Shown here: positions 35,800 to 48,000 of the stretch, piece by piece
Layout of the letters: each line of letters starts with the position of its first letter
Position numbering within the stretch: position 1 is the stretch's first letter
Source: Morella rubra
Lineage: Eukaryota; Streptophyta; Magnoliopsida; Fagales; Myricaceae
NCBI GenBank assembly: GCA_003952965.2
Contig: CM025856.1
Coordinates: 5,219,234 to 5,283,233, forward strand
Length of the DNA stretch: 64,000 bases
Direction of reading: 5' to 3'
The notes under the pieces: model-generated
Told to the model about the DNA's origin: nothing
The model's database searches: none
What the model saw: only the letters and a program-made list of their open reading frames with translations
Position numbers and translations under genes: made by a program

Positions 35800-37330
35800 T
35801 CAAATTTTGGTTTTTGGGATGAAAAATATATTTCATCCCAAAAAGTACGCTACATCTAACGATAACCCTTCAAATGGTCTTCGAATGCTACATCAGAAAC
35901 CATTCGAATGGTCTTTGAATGCTACATCAGCAATCGTTCGAACATTTCATCCAACAACAACTCTTCGAACGCTACATCCAACAGCAACCATTTGAACGTT
36001 ACATCTAATAGTGGACGGTCTGTTCTAACAGTGGACCGTTCGAATTTTCATCAAATTATAAAATATTATTATGTTCTAACGGTGGATTAATCATTCTAAC
36101 GGTGGAGCGTTCTAATGGTGGATGGACTATTTGAACACTGAAAAATGAGAAACCGTCTTCGTCGTCTCATTCTCCTTCTCCTCTTCCTCATTTTTCTTCT
36201 TCTTCTCCTCCTCTTGCTCTTTCTTCTTCTTTTTCTTCTTCAAACTCCGTTCAAACAATCTTTAAAAGAGTTCGAATAGAAATATTGTTCTAACGATTAT
36301 TGAAGTGTCATTCAAACGTTTTTTTATAAATGATACAGCATCGTTTCATGCTTTTTCTTGTTTGAACGGTATTTATATGTTCAAATATTTTTGGAATAAT
36401 TTAAATAATATGTACAAGGTACTATATATTACATATATAATATGAATAAGGCACTATATATTACATATATAAAATGAACAAGGTACTACTAAGTAATATG
36501 CGCAAGGTATTATTATATAATATGTAAAATGTACTATTAAATATATGTATAAGGTACTATTATATAATATGTAAAAGTAGTATTAAATAATATATACAAG
36601 GTACTTTTATATAATATGTATAAGTATATATATATGTACAAGGTACTATTTAATAATAAGTATAAGGTACTATATATTACATATATAATATGTATAAGGT
36701 ACTATATATAATATGTATATGATACTATTATACAATATGTATAATCTATATATGTAAATATTTGTTTTTGATTAATTTTATTCCTTTTTATTTTTAATTC
36801 ATTTTATAATTTTATTTGATTTACTGTTTTCACTATTTTAACGGTTACATAATGTTGTCCGTTCTAACGGTTACAAAAACCATTCAAACGGTCTTCGAAC
36901 ACTACATCAGCAACCGTTCGAACGATCTTCGAAGGTTTCATCCAATAACAACTGTTTAAACACTACATCCAAGAGTAACCGTTCGAACTCGTTCGAACGC
37001 TACATCAAATGTTCTAACGGTGGACTATTCGAATTCATCAAATTATAAATTCAAACGTAGAGTGATAAGCATTCGCACGGTTTTTTTTGGGATGCAACGA
37101 GATTTCATCCCAAAACATTCCCAACTATTCAAACGGTCATGTGTTTATTCGAATGGGGTTTTAAGGACGGACAAATTTGTCCCTAAAAGCCTCTTTATCG
37201 ACCTTTTTTTTTCCGTCCCAAAAAGAAAAAAATCGTTGCAAAAAAAAACTTTTGGAGACGGATTTTAAAATTAGTCCCTAAAGAGTACTTTTTGGGACGA
37301 TTTTTTGGCATCCAAAAAAAAATCCGCTTG
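35800..37330. mobile_element. CACTA-like non-autonomous DNA element with inverted subterminal arrays
   Basis: Both ends carry hairpins built from TTTTGGGATG and CATCCCAAAA (perfect 14-bp arms at 35811-35844, imperfect at 37083-37115). Further in are dense arrays of GTTCGAAC, CATTCGAA and CTAACGGTGGA phrases (35870-36130 and 36840-37030) in both orientations. The right end also has TTAGTCCCTAAAG and TTTTGGGACGA phrases often seen near CACTA (En/Spm) termini. The centre is a pyrimidine tract (36165-36240) and an AT minisatellite. No CACTA terminal pentamer or transposase was found, so the class is inferred. Confidence 0.5.
36405..36745. repeat. AT-rich minisatellite, AAGGTACTATATA-type units
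   Basis: About ten irregular copies of a 25-40 bp unit of the form AAGGTACTATATATAATATGTA follow each other. It sits in the middle of the CACTA-like element. Confidence 0.8.
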
Positions 37331-37770
37331 AAAAAGTCAAATTCGTTGTATTGCAGTCTAGGGCACTCTGAATTGTTTTGTAGAATGGGGAGTAAAATTG
37401 CATCTCGTGAGCCGGGGGGGAGTTGGTACACCGGGGGAGATGTTCCTGTTTTGGGAGGTAGAGTTGGTGGCTGCTTCTGTTCTGGAAGTGGCTTCTCAAC
37501 CGGGGCTTTTCTTTTGGTGATGACTTCAAGACTGAAGGACGATTATAAATGGTCCGGTGGCTTTATGCTCTGTGGGTGGGTTGTATTCTTTGGAGGACGA
37601 TTGTAGACAGGAGGTGATGGCTTCTTAATTGGGGGAGGCTTCTGAATTAGAACGGGTGGCTTATGCTCATATTCAGGTGGCTTTTGGTAAATCAGCATTG
37701 GATGGAATACTGGTGAGAACCACCAGTACTGCCAGAAACAACACAAGTTAGTGAGTGCAAGTCATCTTTG
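37330..37770 (-). pseudogene. Proline-rich cell-wall protein relic
   Basis: On the minus strand one frame reads YQKPPEYEHKPPVLIQKPP and IKKPSPPVYNRPPKN (37600-37690), typical of PRP/extensin-like wall proteins. A signal-peptide-like stretch (LVLFLAVLVVLTSIPSNAD) lies just upstream in another frame. After a stop at about 37543 further Pro/Lys-rich pieces (EKPLPEQKQPPTLPPKTG, SPPVYQLPPG) continue in a different frame down to about 37390. At least two frame changes and stops make it non-functional. It abuts the right end of the CACTA-like element, which may have interrupted it. Confidence 0.6.
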
Positions 37771-38367
37771 GCAATTGGGTGCTGATGATTCAGCACATTT
37801 TTTTATAACACTTTTGACGCATCAAAATCGTACGTTCCTGCGTTCCACACCTAAGTTTTGACCCAAGTCTCGATTTGGTGAAAATGGGTCCATTTGGGGT
37901 TCCTTTATGTTGACAAATTGAAAATTAGATGAGCTGTTAGAGGGAAATCTTGAGGTTAATTAAGAGAACGTATTAGTCCAAATAAAGTTTGTGCAAAAAG
38001 TTTAAAGTCACGGTGCCACAAAAATAGTAGCTCAACTCGGCTTGGCTCAGTCAAGCCATGTCGATCTGAAAAGATTGAATGTGTTCCAGAAAAAATACAG
38101 ATCTAAAAAGTTTGAAGGTAGAGAGTTAATTTAGAGTAGCTTAGTATATAAATGAAAAAAAAAAAAAAAAAGAGACTGAAATCGGATTTTTTTGAAGGGA
38201 AATTGTTGTACGGGTGCTATTGGCCGTGGAAACCTAGAATTTTGGATGAATGCTGAAGAGTGAAGACTGAAGAGAGAAGAAAACGAGGGAGGGAGAGAAG
38301 GGGAGAAAGAGAAAAGAAACATATATCATATATAATTGAGTTTGTTCCGTTCTTAAAGGTCGTTTAC

Positions 38368-38905
38368 CCCATCTGTTCCTGTGATATTTCCAAATTTCAA
38401 ATTGGTCTTTATAATATACTTTTTTTTCTTTTAAAGTAGTTCCTATAGAATATTAATGTGTCAATAAAGTTTTTCCGTTTGAATTTAGACAACAAACTCT
38501 TACATGTCTAATAGTGACATGTCCACGTATCTATTTTTCAATGATAAAAAATTCATGAGCATCACCTCATGTATGTTGTCATGTCAGAACAAAGGTTTCC
38601 CTTGATCAATTATGTCACGTAGAAATGGTCCTAATTAATTTTTAACTTGCTGAGAATAGATACATGAAGGTCTGGTATTGTTTAGAATATGTTCTCATTA
38701 GTCATTGTAAGAGTTAGGAAGGGGGTTGGTGGCTAAACTTGTCTCAACTTAACAGGACAATCCCACAACAACTAAGTGTAGTCCAAATGCAAATGCCATC
38801 AACAGAACGTGTTGTATTGACACATTAATATGCTATAAGAACTACTTTATGAAGAAAAATACCCAAAGAATTAGTTTGAGATTTGGAATCACTACAATGA
38901 TCAAT
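38368..38905. mobile_element. Foldback-type element with long inverted repeats
   Basis: AAAGTAGTTCCTATAGAATA (38435) is mirrored near 38820-38850 as the reverse complement of AAAGTAGTTCTTATAGCATA, and both continue inward as TTAATGTGTCAATA. The similarity extends outward over about 60-80 bp. No coding capacity. Exact ends are uncertain. Confidence 0.6.
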
Positions 38906-38964
38906 GGAGTAATTAAGTCAATTTTTTTTAAATGAAGTTGGGTTAAAACATCTACGTGAGAGAA

Positions 38965-39581
38965 TAAAAGCATTACTAGCAGCTTATTCAAATTTGGCTC
39001 TCTATTTTAACCAAAAAGTACACTTTTCTATTTTAACTATCAACTTTTTAAAAATATCCCCAGCAGTTTCTCTATTTTAACCATCTATTTTTACTATTCT
39101 ATTTAAATATTATTTTTCAAAGATTTATTTAATCTTTCTCTAATATTTATATTTTTGAATATTCATTTTTAATGGTTTAGGAGGAAGAAAAAAAAAAGAT
39201 ATTAAAATTTTAAGATGGTGAAGTGAACAGTAGTTCTCTAAGAGGGTGTTTGTTTCCTCAATATTTTGGACATCAAAATTTCCAACAAAACAAACATATT
39301 CCAAAATTTTTAACTTTTACACATACACACTTAACTTTTCACAAACTCCAATAAATCTCAATAAAGTAAAGATTCCTAAAATTTCGAGAATATTCTCCAA
39401 AATTTTTGACAAACAAACACTCCATAAAAATAGAGAACTACTGTTTACATGTTAAATTTTTTTATTAAAAATTATTACAATAGATAAGCTGTTAGAGAGT
39501 ATTTTTTTGATTTTTTATTAAATTAATTATCTATTCTCATCAAAATGTCAGAATAAATAAACATCTAAGAATGCTCTAAAG
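38965..39581. mobile_element. Outer MITE carrying a nested MITE
   Basis: The ends (AGCATTACTAGCAGCTTATT on the left, the complement of GAGCATTCTTAGATGTTTATT on the right) form imperfect inverted repeats. The central arms GAACAGTAGTTCTCTA (39227) and TAGAGAACTACTGTTT (39431) are also inverted. The middle of that hairpin is split by another element at 39240-39424. Confidence 0.6.
39240..39424. mobile_element. Nested MITE
   Basis: The left end GAGGGTGTTTGTTTCCTCAA and the reverse complement of the right end, GGAGTGTTTGTTTGTCAAAA, are inverted repeats that continue inward as ATTTTGGA. The element is about 185 bp and non-coding. It sits at the centre of the outer hairpin element, so it inserted later. 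Confidence 0.65.
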
Positions 39582-41180
39582 GAGAAGGGACAAAAGAGAA
39601 CGGTGAAGAAAGAAAAAAAGCGACTGGGTTCGAGGTCGTTCTTCCTTGTTAGGAAAGACAAAGGATCAGACGGGTTTGACGTGGAGAAAAATTAGGTCCA
39701 GTGCATGGACCACTACTTTTGGCCTTTTCGAAGATTTTGCACATTTGCCGGCAATATAGTACTAGATAGCAATATGGTTCAAAAATTACGTATCACGCAT
39801 GCTCCCATGTTGATGGAGACTTTGAAGGGTGCAGGTGAATAAATAGGCGCATGTGTCTGCCCCCTTATACTGTCTTTTTAGTATCTGATTTCAATAAAAT
39901 ATTCTAAATATTAAACTAATCATGTACGCTCGAATTTCAGCACACAGGGAATTATTGACGGTTTGAGCTTCATAAAGAAAGATAATTTCTAAAAGATCGA
40001 TAGGGACCGGATTTATAACCTTAGAATTAAATATGTGATGACCGTATTTAGGCCATAACTTGGACATTTAGATTATTACTGTTTGATATCTAATTCGTTT
40101 TTTTTGGAGGAAAATTCTTAATATATATATATATTTTAATCGTTTGATACGCACTTAATATAAGTAGTGGTAGTCCTATGGCTTTAAAGCAAAATTACAT
40201 GTACAAGGAAAAATTGGAAATTAAAAAAAGAGTGACAGTAGGTAGGTGGGTAATGCAGTTGCGACCTACTGAATCAGAGCTGGTCTCCGTAGTTTTTGGA
40301 GAAAGAGAGCGCTAGTGTCGATCCTTTTACAGACGATACATGTACGGAATACTCAAGATAGAATTATTGTGAAAATATGATTATGAATACCAGACTCAAA
40401 TCTAGCGTGGACGTATGGATAGAAATCACGACACGAGTTTTGGACCAATAAAATTGTGCAATTCTTTGGAGCACATAAAGACCCCACAGTCCGACCGTGA
40501 TCATGGTTAGCTTTTCATGATTTTACAGTCGGAGATTCGGAGAACATAATTTATTTTTTTAAAACAAATTGTATAAATCAAATATTTTCCTCCTCCTGCT
40601 CCATGTGAGACACAACTCCTTGTAAAATAGTGTTAATTTTAGTTTAACTCTTTATAATTATAAAATTCGCGACTTAAATAATACATGAGATATCAGGATA
40701 CATATTCGATCTTAGCTATTTAATGAGATCAAGCGGTGTTAGATATGTCTGAGTTTAGAAAACTGATGCTGCAAATTATTCTTTTTTATATATAATAAAA
40801 AGTTTGTAGAATATGTAAATTTCAAAAGAATGTGGATCCGAATTCCTAATAAACATCGTGGAGAAGGCTACTTATAAGGTCATGTTTACTATCTAAGATT
40901 TTATGGAAATTTTAAGAATATTGTGAAAATTGAGATAGATTATAATTTTTATTGAATTTTGTGAGAAATTAATGGTAAAATTTTATAGAGTGGATACAGA
41001 AGTGAAGAAAGATAATTTAGATATATTTATTTATTTATTTATAATAATGAGATAGATAATTTGAAGAAGAGAGAAATATAATTTAAAATTTTTTTTTATT
41101 AAAAATTTAGCTCAATTATATTTCCAAAATTCTCATGCAAACCTCCCTACCGTAGTGCAGTCTGCGCGGCTCTAGAAGCC
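39582..41180. other. AT-rich intergenic DNA upstream of LACS6
   Basis: No gene was recognised. A possible further MITE lies at about 40880-41145, bounded by TCATGTTTACTATCTAAGAT on the left and a loosely inverted CCAAAATTCTCATGCAAACC on the right. The remainder is unremarkable AT-rich sequence. Confidence 0.4.
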
Positions 41181-41190
41181 ACCGGCGCCA

Positions 41191-41207
41191 CGTCAGGCAG
41201 AACGTCA
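41191..41207 (-). promoter_or_regulatory. as-1-like TGACG tandem upstream of LACS6
   Basis: On the minus strand the sequence is TGACGttctgccTGACG. Two TGACG cores are separated by seven bases, exactly the arrangement of the as-1 element bound by TGA-class bZIP factors in stress- and salicylate-responsive promoters. It lies about 30 bp upstream of a TATA-like box, close to the position as-1 holds in the promoter where it was defined. Binding is inferred, not shown. Confidence 0.5.
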
Positions 41208-41234
41208 CAGTACTCACCTGCCTCAGGGGCCAAC

Positions 41235-41243
41235 GTATTATAA
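41235..41243 (+). promoter_or_regulatory. TATA-like box of LACS6
   Basis: TATTATAAG at 41235-41243, about 200 bp upstream of the start codon. This would put transcription start near 41265 and give a 5' leader of about 175 bases. Confidence 0.5.
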
Positions 41244-41439
41244 GTAGCTTAAAGCAACAGCTGTTCTTATCCTAGAGCTGTCATCAGCAGCACATTAGAG
41301 TGTGCTAACTTCACTTTCCCATAATCGATCAGTTCAGCGTTCGTTTCAAACGAAAGGCAACGACATAAGACGGAGATCAACCAACTTACCCACCTGTAAT
41401 TTTGCCGAAAAACGTCCTTCGCGAGAAAGTTTTATTCCA

Positions 41440-41992
41440 ATGGAATCACCGGCTCAGCGTCGCCTCCATGCCATTCAATGCCACCTTTACCCATCCGCCA
41501 TCTCCAATGATCCTCACTCCCTTGTTCAAGCCAACCTCACTGCCGGAGAGTTCGCTCACGGTTGGTTCTCTTTCTACCTCTGAATATGCGGGTATTGCAT
41601 TGATATCGACCTGTGTTTTTGCGTATCCTGGTGTTTTTCTATGTGTATCTTCGGCGTTAGGAGCAATTGCTCTAATGAAGCTCAATCTGATCAGATAAGA
41701 TTTGGAGCTGTGTAGTAGAGATATAGCTGCTGTTCTGTAGCTCCTGTATTTTCAGTAAGCTTGGTGGTTGTGTTCTTCGGGCATATTGTTTCATAGCTCT
41801 AGAAGATTGGAAACGACTTGCACAAGCTGATTTGCAAGGAGAACAATGAGACCTTGCCGTTTTGATGTCATTTTAATATCCTTAAACACGCGTTCGTTTT
41901 GGAAAGTAGGGAGGGACTTTGTTTTATAGATATTTTTTTTGCCGTCAGAAATCAGCTCTGGATTCGCTTTTTTTTTTGTTGGGGGGGGGGGG

Positions 41993-42028
<36 letters not shown>

Positions 42029-45000
42029 CTTTCTTTTTTTTCCCCCCTCCTCTTTTCCTTTTAGCTATTTAGTTACTTGAAACGCCTCGTGGTAACTTTT
42101 GAACTGATTATCACTCCCGCACTTGGTCTTACAAGGCCATTTCATCTATACCTCATTGGCAGCTTTATCAAGCTTATATTACTTCTATTTAGCTGACCTG
42201 AAGGAGTGTAAATGTTGGAGCTTTTTATTGCTCTGATTAAGATCCTTACAGTTAGCTAAATGGAACATGTGTTGCTCAAAGGACTTCTTCAAATTTTTCT
42301 TCTTTCTTTTTGTTAGCAAGTCTTTAATTAACCAGTTTTAGTGTTATACTTTTTCTCGTGCATCAAGATCTTGCATTAAATATCTGAGCAGGTCAGAGGT
42401 ACAGTGTAGCTCTTCCAGAAAAGTTGCAAACAGGCCAGTGGAATGTGTATAGGTATGCAGCATGCTTGTTTCTGTTTATACTTATGTTGGTTCTTAATAC
42501 ATTCACTGTTTCTGTTTCTCTTTTTATCTTCTGGGACAGTATGAAACTTTGTTACTTTTTGGTGGCAGATCAGCTCGATCTCCTTTTAAGCTCATAAGCA
42601 GATTCACTGACCATCCTGAAATTGGGACGTTGCATGATAACTTCACGTAAGGGTTCTTATTCTCCTTGTTGAATTAACTCTTAGAATTACTGCTTTGTGT
42701 TTGTTGTAATAACTGCCTATTCAGAATTTGCTTTCTGCTGTTTACATATTATTTGGGTTTTATGAGAAACATTGCAACTGTGTGTGCTTGGAGGTTTTCA
42801 CCCAAGTTTGTTATGTAAGGGAGAGATAAGATGTTGCTCTCAATATTGTGAACACAGGCATGCAGTTGAAACTTTTCGTGATTGCAATTACTTGGGTACA
42901 CGAATCCGGGTAGATGGTACAGTTGGAGAGTAAGTTGCTTATCAACTACAGTATATCAAGTGGATAAAAAACTGTTGGCATTTTCCGTATAAGATTGTCT
43001 GACGTGTTTTTTGAACTAAAGGTATACATGGATGACATATGGGGAAGCAGGAACTGCTCGCAAAGCAATAGGTTCTGGCCTATGGTATTATGGCTTACGT
43101 GAAGTGAGTCCCTTCTGGAGAAATAGAAGTGTTATTTTTTTAAGTGCCTGTTTCCTCAACTCATAACTCTTCTTCTCATCTTGGCTATTCAGTTTGTATT
43201 CATTAAGCCTACATTAGGGACCTCTTAATTGCATACTCAGCTAGAAGCACTTATCTGACAAATATATCTGAAATATGATTTCATCTTCTGGTCTTTCATG
43301 GAATAGGGAGATTGCGTGGGTCTTTATTTTATAAACAAACCAGAGTGGCTGATTGTGGATCATGCCTGCTCAGCTTATTCATTTATCTCGGTCCCCCTTT
43401 ATGACACTCTTGGTGTGTATCTCTTTACCTAAATGTATCTTCATAGTCTGTTGTGCCTCTGCTGACGGTATATTTTCCTATGTGCAGGTCCAGATGCTGT
43501 TAAGTATGTTGTGAATCATGCTGCTCTACAGGCCATTTTTTGTGCCCCACAGACACTGAACAGTGTGAGTTTGATCTTTCCTTCTTTAAGCTTTGCTTAT
43601 ATATTATGAGTGATATACCTAGCTACATCAGGTACTTAAATTGGTGACTCTATTGCTGCTAACTTATTGATATTGGCGGCATTATAATAACTTTCTCAGT
43701 GCGGTCCTAGACTTCAACATGAAGAGAAAATAAGGGTTTGGGGATTGTACAGTCGGGAAGATGTGAATCGATGGATGTTCTTTTATTTTAACAAAATCAA
43801 TTCCTCCTATTTGCAAAATAGTGATGAACCTGGGCACGAATTTTTCAAAGAGATGGTGAATAAGATAGCAAGATTTTAAATTTGAAATGTCAATGATACC
43901 AGAAGGGTCTGGCAGCATAATACGTTATGAGATTTTTCAAATATCGGCTGATTAGTTTTTGGTGATGAATGTATTTTTTTTTTTTTTGTTCAAATATCCT
44001 ATAGTTTCTCATATATTAGCTGCTAAGTCCAGCATAGTACCGGACATATTTGAGTTTTTGTCACCTTTCTTGTGCTGTTAAATCTAATTTTGATCTTTTT
44101 GACATTACTATTTTTCGCCAGTATTTTCTGATATGTGGGGATATTTCTGAATAGTATCTCACTATATATTGTTGTTTCTCAATACTGATATGTAGCTATT
44201 TTGCTTGTTCAAAATATCTTTTAGTGTTACTTGTCAAAAATTTGGCCGTTATTAACACCTTTTGGCCGTCTAACACAGGTGTAAACGATATTATGAAGCT
44301 CTATGCCAAATGCTTCACTGTGGGCTTCAAAGATTGCTTCTTGTTCTTGTTCTTGTTTGTATCTGAGTTCTCCATTTTCTGTATCTTTTTATGATAGACA
44401 ATATAGATTTAAATTTTCAGTTTGCAACCTATCTTATATCATTCTCCTGGAACTTGCAGTTGTTGAGCTTCTTATCTGAGATTCCATCCGTACATCTTAT
44501 AGTGGTGTGTACCCATAAAATTTCAATGCAGTAATTTTGATAAAGTTAATATAAGGCTTCATTCTTGTCACCAAGTTTTGAAATAGTTTTTGTCACCTAC
44601 ATTTGCCCTGACATAGGTAGTGGGAGGCATAGATGAATACTTACCTTCTCTTCCATCAGCATCTGGAGTGAAGCTTATATCATATTTGGAACTGATCAGT
44701 CAGGTAGAATTGGAATTTTATGTCTTATTTTCTGATTTTCTGAGCATATTAGTATGTTTATGGCCTGAACATAAGAAAGTTGTAGAATTTGCATGGTGGT
44801 ATGTTTATATTAGTTAAGCTCTTGATAGTTTTTGACTAGTGTCCTTAAGTGCTTAACTTTCATTTGAATTGCATAATTTCTCTTATTGGCTTCGGAGGCC
44901 AACTCATAGAAAATTCCAACATGGATAGCCACTTATTCAATTAGACACTAGAAAGAAAAAAAAAAAATTCAATTAGACACTTTTCACGCATTGAAAGTTG

Positions 45001-48000
45001 GGTGCAACCAAGGTGGTAGTGTCATAATTCTGAGCCTTTCTTGTTCTACTTCATGCACAGAAAGTCTTTTGTTTGTTTCTTAATAAGGGTGATGCGAATG
45101 AGTGCTCCTACTTGAACAAAATACTATAACCTGATTGGGTTTTTCCACCATTCACAATCTATAGCTAGTCTAGCACATCATTGATCTGTAATGCAAACTG
45201 GAAGATTCCAATCGTTTCATTCGTTCTTTTCTTGACAGTTGGTGTATTTATAGGGAAAAGATTGTAAGTTTCATCACCTCACAGATGATTTTGTTTTAGG
45301 GCCGCAGTGGTCTGCAGCCTTTTTGCCCTCCTAAGCCTGAAGATGTTGCAACCGTATGCTATACTAGTGGTACTACGGGGACACCAAAGGTAGTAAACTT
45401 GTTCATGAACTTCGGCTCTCAACTGCAGCCAAAACACTTCCTGTATTGATTGCTAAAGCTTTAGTCTTATGTTTTTTTTTTCCCTTTTACTTTATGCTTC
45501 TCAAAAAGGGAGTTGTACTGACACACGCAAACCTAATTTCAAGTGCTGCTGGTTTCTGTCATGTGATCAAATTACATTCCTCTGATGTGTGAGTCCCATA
45601 ATTGGCTGCAGATTGAAAGTTCCATTTTTTTGAGGTTAGAATTTTTTTGCTAATATGTTACTTTTGACAGTTACATGTCATATCTTCCTTTGGCACACAT
45701 CTATGAACGGACAAACCAAGTTGTCTCAGTGTACTGCGGCATTGCTATTGGTTTCTACCAAGGGGTATGTGGGGCAGTTGAAAACAAATCTTTAATAACT
45801 TGGGCATATGGTTGTTTATATCTCTTAAATGGCATATTATTCAATATCGCATCCAAATAGAGGACTTGAGAATTATTTTCATGGTAATGCCTTTTTCCAA
45901 TTACTTGGATTCAGCATGTGCTTCCTATTTTGGCGTTTTGGTCGATCACAACAGTAACTACGGGATGTACATATTACATACGTGAGAGTTATTACATGCA
46001 TTTTATAGATTCCTGTTTGTTGTTTGACTGTGCTATTAGCATTATAAGTTGTATTACATCAAGATGATATATTCAAAACTTAAAGTTCTCAAAAATTGGG
46101 TTGATAAAAGTCCTATTGCATTGCTTGCCCTAGAATATAAAAACAGTTCCTCAGTATTGTGATATTAAAGGTGGCCTTGGACCTAGCAACTGCCACCCAT
46201 TTTTTTTTTTTTTTAAGCACTGGCACCCAATTTCTTTTGCATTCCATAGTGCATTACTTTTAGTGCCTGAGACAGTAGAACACCTTAGTACTTCTGGTGC
46301 AGCTTTTATTAAAGCTAGCCATTGGAGCTTCAGTTCTTATGACCGTACAAGTATTAGATCTTTGAAATTTCACATCGACCTGAGACAATTGGACTTTCCC
46401 TAGAAATGGAACACATAACTCATGCTGTTCTGACCTCAGAGAATTGAACTTCCCCTAGCAATGGAATACATAAATACAGCATAACAGCATAACTTTGTTC
46501 TATATTGATTTTTGAGGGACCGTAATGTGGCTCAGATGGATATAAAAGGTGATTCACATTCAAAGCAGCAAGTTTTCAGTTCTATTTAATATTAATCTGC
46601 TGTAAAAAGCAAGTTTCCCTTGATGTAGCATCCTTTTGGCTTCTGAACAAGTTTTACGGTGTTTATGGTCTATTCTTTGTACAAGCTTGTATTATGTCTC
46701 TATTCTTATTTTCAGGACACGCTGAAACTGATGGATGATGCAGCTTCTCTTAGACCAACAATTTTTTGCAGCGTTCCTCGGTTATACAATCGAATATATG
46801 CTGGGTAATTATGGCTTGGTTCTGCTTAATTACTCATTCAGTTGCTATTTGTATTTTAGCTCCATTAGGTCTAATTCGGGTTACTGTGATAGAATTGCAA
46901 ATGCTGTATCAGCATCGGGAATGCTGAGGGACAGACTATTCCGAGCTGCCTACAACTCCAAGAGGAAAGCAATAATGAGTGGTAAGCGTGCTAAATACTA
47001 GGCCCTTCTGAAATTGTGGTAGGTTATTGACTCCCATGCCGTACATTATGATATCGCAAAGGATGTAGTAGAGTTCAAAAGGTGAAAGAAATAACCTGCA
47101 AACCTCAATCTTAAACAGTCTTCCAGTCTAGACAACACAATTTTCTTAATGTGAACTTCCCAGCTGCTATTATGTTCTGCTGTTATATAACACAATCAAT
47201 TCAGGACGGAATCCATCTCCAATGTGGGACATATTGGTTTTCAATAAAATAAAGGACAAGCTAGGAGGCCGAGTACGTTTAATGGCATCTGGTGCTTCAC
47301 CATTGTCTCCTGATGTCATGGACTTTTTGAGGGTGTAAGTTTTAATACGTTGGATATGCATTACAAGATGCACAATCATTCTCTGTTTCATAATCGCGAT
47401 ACTCACATAGTGAACGTAACTGCAAAATAACAGGTGCTTTGGATGTCAAGTAATTGAAGGATATGGTATGACTGAGACTTCTAGTGTCATAAGCATAATG
47501 GACGAGGGTGACACACTATCTAGTCATGTTGGGTCCCCTAATCCTGCCTGTGGTAAGTTCTTGCTCTATGGCATTGGAATTAATTAAACAAAATTAATGT
47601 TCATGTAAATGCTTGCTTGGATTTTGGGGTCTGATTATTAGATTCAGCTTTCTGCTTCTCATGATATCTACCTTGCTTTGTGCATAGCTGAATTCCCCTT
47701 TTCTGCTTGCAGAAATAAAACTTGTGGATGTTCCTGAAATGAACTATACCTCTGAAGATCAGCCTCATCCTCGTGGCGAAATCTGTGTGAGAGGGCCCAT
47801 TGTATTTCAAGGCTACTACAAAGATGAAGTCCAAACGTACTCATCTAGCATATGCAATTACCTTGTGTAACTAATTTGTAAACTCAAATCTACCTGACCA
47901 TCAAGTTGGTTGGACAGGAGAGAAGTACTTGATGATGATGGATGGCTGCGCACAGGTGACATTGGGTTGTGGTTACCTGGAGGCCGCCTTAAGATTATTG

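Noticed and set aside
36405-36745. CRISPR-like regular array
   Set aside because: Irregular AT minisatellite units without conserved repeats or unique spacers, in a plant nuclear context.
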